DNA of 39,185 nucleotides. Source: Acidobacteria bacterium 5-1. GTDB lineage: Bacteria > Acidobacteriota > Blastocatellia > Pyrinomonadales > Pyrinomonadaceae. The notes beneath the pieces were generated by a model, which ran no database searches, had not been told where the DNA came from, and worked only from the letters and a program-made list of their open reading frames with translations. Positions 32,692 to 39,185 of the stretch are shown here, piece by piece. Location of the stretch: positions 1 to 39,185 of the forward strand of contig MWZA01000212.1 of NCBI GenBank assembly GCA_002050455.1, read 5' to 3'. Position 1 is the stretch's first letter. Each line of letters begins with the position of its first letter. The translations under genes were made by a program, and so were the position numbers.

Positions 32692-33611
32692 ATAAACCGA
32701 AAACTGAAATCTCTGCCAGCCCTGTGAGGCTATCAATCGTTGTGGTTTCGATTTACTCGCATCAATCGTTGATAAGTTGTTTAGATAGTATTCTCGCCTG
32801 TGAAAATCAGGATAAAATTGAAATAATTGTTGCCAATAGCTCTTCTGATAATTCCCTTCCCTATTTAGATATTAAATACCCGCGTGTTCGCTTCCTTCAA
32901 TTTCCCCAAAATATGGGAATTCCCGATTTATCAGCCGAAGGTATCCTACAGGCATCAGGTGAAATTATTGCGCTCACCGATTCTTCATGTCTGGTTGATG
33001 GTGATTGGATAACCTCAATCCTAAAGACTCATCAATCGCAGTCTGCAGTTGTCGGCGGTAGAGTTGAAATTCACGGTCTAAGGAAGGCGGTAGATTGGGC
33101 AGCTTATTTCTGCGAGTATGGAGAATTTATGCATCCGTTAAGGGCGGGTGTGGTTGACGCGCTTCCCGGAAATAATATTTCTTTTAAGCGTTCCGCACTG
33201 CTCATTGGAAATGAATACGTTAAAAACAAATTTTGGAAAACTTTTTGGTGTCAAAAACTTCGAGCAGAAGGCATTGAGTTAATTAGCGAACCTTCAATGC
33301 TGGTTTATTATACCAAAAACTTCCGTCTCGTTCCGTTTCTCACCCGCCGGTTTCATCACGGTCGCTGTTATGCCGGGATGCGGGCAATTGAATTCACAAT
33401 TATCAAACGTATGTTTTACCTTGGCGGCTCGGTCTTATTGCCATTTATTTTTCTATATCGAGTTATATCTACCGTTGTCGGCAAAAAACGCTGGTTAAAA
33501 GAATTAATGCTCTCTTTCCCTCTCATCATGCTGGCAATAATCTTCTGGTCGCTTGGTGAAACCTGCGGCTTTCTTGCGGGGACAGGAAAAAGCTGTGAAT
33601 ATATTCGTTGA
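32688..33611 (+). CDS. Family 2 glycosyltransferase, tandem copy 2
   Basis: A 307-residue paralogue starting at the ATG that overlaps the upstream stop by four bases; the 15-base-earlier TTG is not needed. It has SIVVVSIYSHQSL, then ALTDSSCLVDGDW in the metal-binding region, GGRVEIHG, WAAYFCEYGEFM, and GNNISFKR. The C-terminal hydrophobic segment (LIMLAIIFWSLGETCGF) matches copies 1, 3 and 4. Part of the same translationally coupled operon. Donor and acceptor unknown. Confidence 0.88.
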   Translation: MNKPKTEISASPVRLSIVVVSIYSHQSLISCLDSILACENQDKIEIIVANSSSDNSLPYLDIKYPRVRFLQFPQNMGIPDLSAEGILQASGEIIALTDSSCLVDGDWITSILKTHQSQSAVVGGRVEIHGLRKAVDWAAYFCEYGEFMHPLRAGVVDALPGNNISFKRSALLIGNEYVKNKFWKTFWCQKLRAEGIELISEPSMLVYYTKNFRLVPFLTRRFHHGRCYAGMRAIEFTIIKRMFYLGGSVLLPFIFLYRVISTVVGKKRWLKELMLSFPLIMLAIIFWSLGETCGFLAGTGKSCEYIR

Positions 33612-33632
33612 GAACAAGCCGCAGAATACGCT

Positions 33633-34523
33633 ATGCGAAAAATCTCCGTCATTATTCCATCAGTTAGCGGACTACCCGTAATTGCAGAGTGTTTGTCGGC
33701 ACTGGACAATCAAAAATGCGATTTTGCTTTTGAGGTTATCGTGGTTGACAGAACCGGAGATAAAACTGCCCAGTACATTTGCGAGCATTTTCCGCGCGTT
33801 AAGCTGATAAAACTTTCCGCGCCGTGCGGCATTCCCGAAATGCGGGCGGTCGGTATGGCTCAGGCACGCGGGGAATTTCTGGCGATAACCGAAGACCACT
33901 GCATTGTCCCCGAAAACTGGCTGGCGGAAATTATCAAAGCTCACGAATCCGGTTATCAGGTCGTCGGCGGAGCGGTCGAAAACGGCAGCCCGGCGCGTCT
34001 TATTGATTGGGCGGTTTTTTTGTGCGAATATAGCGCGTTTATGCCGCCGATAGCAGCTGGAGAAACCGAATTTATTACCGGAAATAACACTTCGTATCGG
34101 CGGTCGCTGATTGAGCAAACGGATGAATCGCTTAAAAAGGATTACTGGGAGTATTTCCTCCAAGGTGAGTTAAAAGCCCTGGGGATTAAGTTTCTCTCCG
34201 CTCCGTCGCTCGTCGTAAGCCATAAAAAAGAGTTCGGATTTTTTTACTTTTTGTCGCAAAGATTTCACTATTCGCGCTCGTTTGCAGCAATGCGAAAACG
34301 GAAATCATCGGTTGCCGCGCAAATTATTTATCTGCTCTACACGCCTGTTCTGCCATTTCATTTGATATGGCGGATTGCCCGAAATGTTCAGCGTAAGAGG
34401 CGCAACCGCAAAGAATTTTTCTTGTCGCTCCCGTTGCTGGTGATTTTTATGGGCAGTTACGCGCTCGGCGAACTTGCTGGTCAACTGTTCGGTTCGGGAA
34501 ACAGTCTTTTTGAAGTTGAATGA
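33633..34523 (+). CDS. Family 2 glycosyltransferase, tandem copy 3
   Basis: A 296-residue paralogue that best keeps the family signature: ISVIIPSVSGLPVIAECL, VVDRTGDKT, AITEDHCIVPENW (metal and sugar binding), VVGGAVENGSP, WAVFLCEYSAFM and GNNTSYRRS. A C-terminal hydrophobic segment (LLVIFMGSYALGELAGQL) suggests membrane anchoring. It starts 21 bases after copy 2 and overlaps copy 4 by four bases. It is the most likely catalytically competent reference for the set. Confidence 0.9.
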   Translation: MRKISVIIPSVSGLPVIAECLSALDNQKCDFAFEVIVVDRTGDKTAQYICEHFPRVKLIKLSAPCGIPEMRAVGMAQARGEFLAITEDHCIVPENWLAEIIKAHESGYQVVGGAVENGSPARLIDWAVFLCEYSAFMPPIAAGETEFITGNNTSYRRSLIEQTDESLKKDYWEYFLQGELKALGIKFLSAPSLVVSHKKEFGFFYFLSQRFHYSRSFAAMRKRKSSVAAQIIYLLYTPVLPFHLIWRIARNVQRKRRNRKEFFLSLPLLVIFMGSYALGELAGQLFGSGNSLFEVE

Positions 34524-35428
34524 CGCAATCAGAAAATAAACAAATTGAACTTTCCGTTGTTATCGCCGCGTGGAACGGAGTTTCTTTACTACGCGATTGC
34601 CTGTTATCGCTGGAAAAACAAATTGAAACGGGCGGCGCAGAAGTGATTGTCATCAGCAATTTTGAAACCGGAATCTCTGAAAGCAAAAAACGATTTGCTT
34701 TTGCTAAGCACATTGTTCTTTCAGAAAAAACGACTGTTCCCGAACTCCGCGCGCGGGGAATTCTTGAAACCCGGGGAGCAATTGTCGCCATTCTTGAAGA
34801 CCTCTGCACATTCGATTGTAATTGGCGAGAAGAAATCGAAAAAGCCTACGAAAAGCCATACTCGATAGTCGGCGGTGCAATCGAAAATTTCAGCGGCGCG
34901 ACCGCTCTGGATTGGGCGGTGTATTTTTACGATTATGGAAAATATATGCTACCAGTCAGTTCCGGCGTAGCTGATACTTTATCCGGGATGAATGTTTCTT
35001 ATAAAAGAGAAGTTCTCAATCTATTGAGTGATAATTACGAGTACGGCTTTTTTGAATTTTTCATTCATGAAGAATTAAAACGGCGCGGGCATCAATTATA
35101 TTTAATGCCGACAGCCGTCATTTTTCACAACAAAAATTATGATTTGAGAAGAATCAGCGTTCAATTTTATCATCAGGCTCGTTCATTTGCGGCGCGTCGG
35201 GTCGTTAATTTTCCGCTTTCAAAACGCTTTTCATTTTTACTGGCTTCTCTAACTCTGCCGATTCTGCTACCGACGCGCGTTGTGTTGCGGATGGTAAATA
35301 AGGGTCGGCACTTTAAAGAATTGATAAAATCGTTACCGTTTTTGATGATTTTGATGAGTGTCTGGGCAGTTGGTGAGTTTTGCGGATATTTATGTGGTGA
35401 TGGCAGGAGCAGTAAGGAGTGGAAATAG
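34520..35428 (+). CDS. Family 2 glycosyltransferase, tandem copy 4
   Basis: A 302-residue paralogue whose ATG overlaps the upstream stop (ATGA). It has LSVVIAAWNGVSLLRDCL, AILEDLCTFDCNW at the metal-binding position, VGGAIENFSG, WAVYFYDYGKYM and GMNVSYKRE, then HEELKRRGHQLY. The C-terminal segment (LPFLMILMSVWAVGEFCGYL) is hydrophobic. It ends the plus-strand glycan operon; the next genes are convergent and 112 bases away, with no obvious terminator between. Confidence 0.9.
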   Translation: MTQSENKQIELSVVIAAWNGVSLLRDCLLSLEKQIETGGAEVIVISNFETGISESKKRFAFAKHIVLSEKTTVPELRARGILETRGAIVAILEDLCTFDCNWREEIEKAYEKPYSIVGGAIENFSGATALDWAVYFYDYGKYMLPVSSGVADTLSGMNVSYKREVLNLLSDNYEYGFFEFFIHEELKRRGHQLYLMPTAVIFHNKNYDLRRISVQFYHQARSFAARRVVNFPLSKRFSFLLASLTLPILLPTRVVLRMVNKGRHFKELIKSLPFLMILMSVWAVGEFCGYLCGDGRSSKEWK

Positions 35429-35540
35429 TTGGGTTTGGAGTTATGAGCAGTAAAGTGCTTCGCAATTTCAAGTAACTCGAAATCCTTGATGTTAAAAAAT
35501 TATCCAGGAATGTTTAATCATTTAAAATCTTAAGGAGAAA

Positions 35541-35972
35541 TCAAAATTGTCGCTCATATTTTTCGGGCTCGTGCGGAAGGGAAATATCTTGCCAGTAAGA
35601 TTGCACCGCTCTTTTTTTTAATTGAAGTTTGTCTCGTCCCAAAAGGCGGGCAACAAAACTCATTGGGGTAATAATACCATAATAAATCAATGTTATCACG
35701 ACGCGGCTCATGATATTGCCAAGAACGAAGGCGATTCCAATCCAGACCCAGTAAAGCGGCAACGCTAATTTTGTTCCGGTCAGTCCAATTGCCCCGCCCA
35801 CAATACCAATAAAGATGAATATCAATCCTAACTTTTCGTTGCGCTCAAATAACCAATTCCATATCCAGAGGTACTTAACCAACCCAATTAATAGAAAACC
35901 ACTTCCAAAAATTGCGCCAAATTGTCTTAGCTCTTTTGGCGAAGGCTTCCAGTTGAGCTTTACGAGCGACAT
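35541..35972 (-). CDS. SxtJ-like membrane protein
   Basis: A 143-residue integral membrane protein with about three to four hydrophobic segments (around 19-40, 47-62, 71-87 and 91-103), followed by a basic cytosolic tail ending in LPHEPEKYERQF. It resembles the SxtJ family, small membrane proteins known beside carbamoyltransferases in saxitoxin and polysaccharide clusters; this match is from memory. Here it is the last gene of a minus-strand block after a carbamoyltransferase and a DUF5989-like protein, the SxtI-K-J type order. Its molecular role is not established. Confidence 0.8.
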   Translation of the reverse strand: MSLVKLNWKPSPKELRQFGAIFGSGFLLIGLVKYLWIWNWLFERNEKLGLIFIFIGIVGGAIGLTGTKLALPLYWVWIGIAFVLGNIMSRVVITLIYYGIITPMSFVARLLGRDKLQLKKRAVQSYWQDISLPHEPEKYERQF

Positions 35973-35981
35973 AATTGAGGT

Positions 35982-36149
35982 TTAGAACAACGAGTAAATG
36001 AAAGGTGCTCCTGCGCCGCCGCCGAGTCCGCCTAAGATAATAAGTCCAGCCATTAACAAAATAACAACTATTATCGGTGCTAACCAATAGGTTTTATTCT
36101 CTTTCATGAACATGTAAAACTCTAAAACTATTCCTGTGCGTTTGGGCAT
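35982..36149 (-). CDS. DUF5989-like (SxtK-type) single-pass membrane protein
   Basis: A 55-residue protein from the ATG at 36149: a short amphipathic head (VLEFYMFMKENKTYW), one membrane helix (LAPIIVVILLMAGLIIL) and the tail APFIYSLF, a typical DUF5989 ending. A GTG at 36167 would add six residues. It sits 21 bases downstream of the carbamoyltransferase and 9 bases before the SxtJ-like gene. Such tiny proteins accompany SxtI-type carbamoyltransferases, perhaps anchoring them at the membrane; that role is inference. Confidence 0.82.
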   Translation of the reverse strand: MPKRTGIVLEFYMFMKENKTYWLAPIIVVILLMAGLIILGGLGGGAGAPFIYSLF

Positions 36150-36170
36150 CTGAAAACTTTTCCTCACTTG

Positions 36171-38006
36171 TTAATCTAATTTAAATTGCTTTTTGTATTC
36201 TTCGCTGCCTTCCATCGGCAACTGGTCCTCTTTTACACAAATAAAGTTCTCTAACACAAGAGCATCCATATCCGTTAACATAAAGCAACGATAAGCTTCT
36301 TCTGGTTTACAAACAATCGGCTCACCGCGAATGTTAAAAGACGTGTTGATTATTACACCGCAACCAGTTAACTCCTCAAAGGCTTTGAGGACTTTATAGT
36401 ATAGCGGATTACGTTGCGCGTCAACCGTCTGTACACGAGCTGAATAATCAACGTGTGTTATGGCAGGAAGATCGGAACGCGGAACTTTCAGTTTTTCAAT
36501 GCCGAAAAGTTGTTGGTCGGTTGTAGGAACGCGATGAGCCTCATTCACAGGCGCAACAAGTAACATATACGGACTCTCCGTATCCAAATCAAAATAGTCT
36601 TGCACACGTTCAAGGAGGCAACTCGGCGCAAACGGACGAAACGATTCACGAAACTTGATTTTTTGGTTCATTGTAAATTGCATCTGCGGATTGCGAGCAT
36701 CGCCAATGATACTTCGAGCGCCTAATGCCCGGGGACCAAACTCCATCCGTCCCATCATCAAGCCGATGATCTTTCCGGCATTAATCAATTCCGCGATTTC
36801 ACGATTCAAATCATATTCATCCGCATAATAAGAATATTTAGCACCGATTGAATCGAGATACTCTTTGATTTCCTCATTGCTGAAACGCGGTCCAAGATAA
36901 GAACCATGTTGACTGTCTGATTCACCGACTAAACGTGTATTATCAAACAACTGATACCAAACAAAAAGTGCCGCACCTAACGAACCTCCGGCATCGCCCG
37001 CTGCAGGCTGCACCCAGATATTATCGAACGGAGTATTACGCAGCAACAACCCGTTTGCCACACAATTTAGAGCTACTCCGCCAGCCATGCAGAGATTTTT
37101 CATTCCCGTCTCTTTGTGGACATGAAGCGCAATCCGCATCATCACATCTTCGGTTACTTTTTGAATGCTAGCGGCAACGTCCATCTGAAATTGCGTGATG
37201 GGTGTTTCAGGATTGCGGGGTGGCTGATTGAATAACTTATTAAATTTCTCATTCGTCATGGTCAGACCTGCACAGTAATCAAAATAACTTTGGTCGAGCC
37301 AAAATGAACCGTCCTCTTTTATATCAATCAAATGGTCTAAAATCAGCGACACATATTTTGGTTCGCCGTAAGGCGCAAGTCCCATTAATTTGTATTCGCC
37401 GGAATTAACTCTGAAGCCCGTATAGTAGGTGAACGCGCTGTAAAGCAACCCTAGAGAATGCGGAAAACGAATTTCTTTGTGTAACTCAATGCGATTGTTG
37501 CGTCCGATGCCCCACGTCGAGGTACTCCATTCACCTACGCCGTCAAATGTAATAATTGCCGCTTCTTCAAAGTTAGAAGGAAAGAATGCACTAGCGGCGT
37601 GCGAAGCATGATGGGTTGTGAAATAGATGGGACCTTCATAAATGTTCTCCAAGCCTTTATCAATCTCACGCGGAAGAAATAGTTTTTGATTAAGCCAAAT
37701 TGGTAATGCTTTCATGAATGAACGCAAACCGCGCGGCGCGAAAGCTAAGTAGGTTTCCATCAATCGCTCAAATTTTAGCAAAGGCTTATCGTAAAAAACC
37801 ACCGCGTCAAGTTGGTCGGCGGTTAGCCTGCCTTCGCTAAGACAATATTTAATGGAATTTTGAGGAAAATTAAAGTCATGTTTAATACGTGTAAAGCGTT
37901 CTTCCTGTGCCGCCGCAATAATTTTTCCATCAATAATTAAAGTTGCTGCGCTGTCGTGATAAAAAGCTGAAATTCCCAGAATATTTCTCATGTTGGTAGT
38001 ATCCAT
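36171..38006 (-). CDS. O-carbamoyltransferase, NodU/CmcH/SxtI family
   Basis: A 611-residue enzyme that transfers a carbamoyl group from carbamoyl phosphate, through carbamoyl-AMP, to a hydroxyl group of a sugar or other small molecule. The N-terminal ASKHA-type domain has ISAFYHDSAA (12-21), HHASHAASAFF (132-142) with metal-binding His residues, TFDGVGEWS and CMAGGVALNC (306-315). The C-terminal YrdC-like domain has GRMEFGPRALGARS (419-432) and NTSFNIRGEP (554-563). All motifs are intact. The first 35 codons are duplicated at the right edge. It heads the DUF5989-like and SxtJ-like genes, so a carbamoylated surface glycan or secreted metabolite is likely. Start at 38006 or 37991 (five residues later); neither has a clear ribosome-binding site. 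Confidence 0.95.
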   Translation of the reverse strand: MDTTNMRNILGISAFYHDSAATLIIDGKIIAAAQEERFTRIKHDFNFPQNSIKYCLSEGRLTADQLDAVVFYDKPLLKFERLMETYLAFAPRGLRSFMKALPIWLNQKLFLPREIDKGLENIYEGPIYFTTHHASHAASAFFPSNFEEAAIITFDGVGEWSTSTWGIGRNNRIELHKEIRFPHSLGLLYSAFTYYTGFRVNSGEYKLMGLAPYGEPKYVSLILDHLIDIKEDGSFWLDQSYFDYCAGLTMTNEKFNKLFNQPPRNPETPITQFQMDVAASIQKVTEDVMMRIALHVHKETGMKNLCMAGGVALNCVANGLLLRNTPFDNIWVQPAAGDAGGSLGAALFVWYQLFDNTRLVGESDSQHGSYLGPRFSNEEIKEYLDSIGAKYSYYADEYDLNREIAELINAGKIIGLMMGRMEFGPRALGARSIIGDARNPQMQFTMNQKIKFRESFRPFAPSCLLERVQDYFDLDTESPYMLLVAPVNEAHRVPTTDQQLFGIEKLKVPRSDLPAITHVDYSARVQTVDAQRNPLYYKVLKAFEELTGCGVIINTSFNIRGEPIVCKPEEAYRCFMLTDMDALVLENFICVKEDQLPMEGSEEYKKQFKLD

Positions 38007-38121
38007 TGAGGAAAGGCAATGAACTTCTTATTATAATTTACATATTTCGTTTAACCATTTGCATATAACGAATTACATAAATTACACATAATGAAATGAA
38101 AAATAGTTCGTGCGAAGTGTC

Positions 38122-38865
38122 CTAATGGTTGAGCCTTTCCTTCACGATAGCGGCAACTCGTCGGTTACCTTCAGCACTCCAATGCAATCCATCATAGCCG
38201 ACAGGGTTTGGAACGCCGGGTACGCGCACGCGTTCGGTAATGTCTGTAACTCCTGAAAGGCGCATATATTCATCCCACATTGGTAGACGGAAAGGTTCTG
38301 AACTACTCAGGTCGTTATGAGCCAACACATGAAAGCGTGCCTTACGTTGCGCGGCAATGTTTCGCATTTCGTTCAGGCAAGCAGTAAGAACATTGACTCC
38401 GCCTCCGTAGTCGATGTTAGGTGGCGCAAAAATGTAGCCACGCTTGCTATTAAAGAACCAATACAAATACGAAACATCCGTCAGATGGTCAGAGAGTCCC
38501 AGATTGTAAGGCTCTGGTTCCAATCGTCCATTGATAACTTGGAAATGCGGTTTACTACGACCAAGCCAATGTTCGCGTTTAGTCTGCACATTAACAAAGT
38601 CGTTGTCGAATACGAAGACGACTATATCACGCACCTCAAGGTTTGGGTGATCTTTAAGATAGCTGGTGAGTGCCAGCAGTTCCTGATCAGTTCCGTAGCC
38701 GAGCACTCCCAAATTCACTATAGTCCAAGGCGTATCACGAGCGAGGAGCCAAGCAAATGTTTCATTATCATCAACCCCAACTCCCTGAACGAACGAATCT
38801 CCTAATAGAATTACTACAGGAGTTGTTTCAGGTTTCCTGTGCCGCCGCAATAATTTTTCCATCAA
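38122..38865 (-). CDS. SGNH/GDSL hydrolase with rearranged N-terminus
   Basis: A 247-codon frame for an SGNH-fold hydrolase or esterase: block I ILLGDSFVQG (20-29) with catalytic Ser24, an Asn-containing block near NLGVLGYGTD, and the C-terminal Asp/His block GYDGLHWSAEGN. Family members in glycan loci add or remove acyl groups. The true 5' end is missing: bases 38834-38865, which encode the first 10 or so residues, are carbamoyltransferase sequence in another frame, joined at a duplication boundary. The catalytic core is complete, so it might still be made, but any signal or membrane anchor has been lost. A second, possibly full copy begins outside the window. Confidence 0.8.
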   Translation of the reverse strand: MMEKLLRRHRKPETTPVVILLGDSFVQGVGVDDNETFAWLLARDTPWTIVNLGVLGYGTDQELLALTSYLKDHPNLEVRDIVVFVFDNDFVNVQTKREHWLGRSKPHFQVINGRLEPEPYNLGLSDHLTDVSYLYWFFNSKRGYIFAPPNIDYGGGVNVLTACLNEMRNIAAQRKARFHVLAHNDLSSSEPFRLPMWDEYMRLSGVTDITERVRVPGVPNPVGYDGLHWSAEGNRRVAAIVKERLNH

Positions 38866-38938
38866 TAATTAAAGTTGCTGCGCTGTCGTGATAAAAAGCT
38901 GAAATTCCCAGAATATTTCTCATGTTGGTAGTATCCAT
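38828..38938 (-). pseudogene. Duplicated carbamoyltransferase N-terminus (36 codons)
   Basis: The ATG at 38938 begins an exact copy of the first 35 carbamoyltransferase codons, up to AAAQE; the frame then crosses the duplication boundary, adds one residue and stops at 38828-38830. It cannot encode an enzyme. Its start region is the same as that of the intact gene at 38006. Confidence 0.88.
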
Positions 38939-39053
38939 TGAGGAAAGGCAATGAACTTCTTATTATAATTTACATATTTCGTTTAACCATTTGCATATAA
39001 CGAATTACATAAATTACACATAATGAAATGAAAAATAGTTCGTGCGAAGTGTC

Positions 39054-39185
39054 CTAATGGTTGAGCCTTTCCTTCACGATAGCGGCAACTCGTCGGTTAC
39101 CTTCAGCACTCCAATGCAATCCATCATAGCCGACAGGGTTTGGAACGCCGGGTACGCGCACGCGTTCGGTAATGTCTGTAACTCC
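39054..39185 (-). CDS. SGNH hydrolase second copy, C-terminal part (partial)
   Basis: Identical to the 3' end of the 38122-38865 gene and encodes its last 43 residues with the DGLH catalytic block. The rest lies beyond the right edge. It may be the original full-length gene that donated the truncated copy. Confidence 0.85.
   Translation of the reverse strand, partial: GVTDITERVRVPGVPNPVGYDGLHWSAEGNRRVAAIVKERLNH

Larger units (their letters stand above)
37902..39185. repeat. 932-bp tandem direct duplication
   Basis: Bases 38834-39185 are identical to 37902-38253 along the whole visible 352 bases, an offset of 932. The unit holds the first 35 codons of the carbamoyltransferase, the intergenic region and the SGNH gene. 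The second copy runs off the window. Confidence 0.93.

Noticed and set aside
1-39185. CRISPR array
   Set aside because: No series of regularly spaced identical repeats of 20-40 bases was seen.

Overview
The window looks like chromosomal DNA of a free-living Gram-negative-type bacterium with moderate, slightly AT-rich composition. Gene style, a Wzt-like glycan exporter, many family 2 glycosyltransferases, a CHASE3-PAS hybrid kinase and heptad-type intergenic repeats suggest Acidobacteriota (class Blastocatellia). That placement is an inference from general familiarity; no marker gene proves it.

Layout. (1) 1-3046: the end of a surface-glycan locus, with a polysaccharide ABC-exporter ATPase cut by the left edge, a methyltransferase and a glycosyltransferase. 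(2) 3338-8172: three stand-alone chromosomal genes: a cytochrome P450, a membrane hybrid histidine kinase on the minus strand, and a diiron acyl-carrier-protein-desaturase-like protein. (3) 8263-8392: a tRNA-Thr(CGT) gene with a near-consensus promoter. (4) about 8393-28280: a roughly 19.8 kb integrated element next to the tRNA. It carries a tyrosine integrase, a SWIM zinc-finger protein, two small excisionase-like HTH proteins, a primase with a RecA-type ATPase domain, a coupled pair of unknown genes, a type I restriction-modification operon whose hsdR has an in-frame stop, a large polyvalent protein with a kinase-like domain, an insulated YjzC-like small protein and a umuD / SLOG-like / umuC operon. 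Exact 23-bp direct repeats built from the unit TGTGTGCCAAA lie just beyond the last gene at each end. (5) 28369-29171: a graveyard holding a second, decayed copy of part of the polyvalent gene and a truncated IS transposase. (6) 29548-35428: a second glycan gene block with two Gfo/Idh/MocA oxidoreductases and four tandem paralogous glycosyltransferases. (7) 35541-39185, minus strand: a carbamoyltransferase block (SGNH hydrolase, NodU/CmcH-type carbamoyltransferase, DUF5989-like and SxtJ-like membrane proteins) in which a 932-bp unit is tandemly duplicated up to the right edge.

How the parts fit. The two flanking blocks probably build, decorate (methylation, carbamoylation, perhaps acyl removal) and export a cell-surface polysaccharide. 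The central element resembles a phage satellite or integrative mobilizable element: it has integration, excision and replication genes but no relaxase, transfer or virion genes that I can see, and its cargo is defence and SOS mutagenesis. A related dyad (TTGTAT...CATACAA type) lies in the promoter regions of both the restriction operon and umuD, suggesting common control. The strongest oddities are the hsdR stop codon, a recombination breakpoint that truncates both a HipA-like kinase gene and the convergent polyvalent gene, the paired polyvalent copies, the umuD/SLOG/umuC arrangement and the 932-bp tandem duplication.
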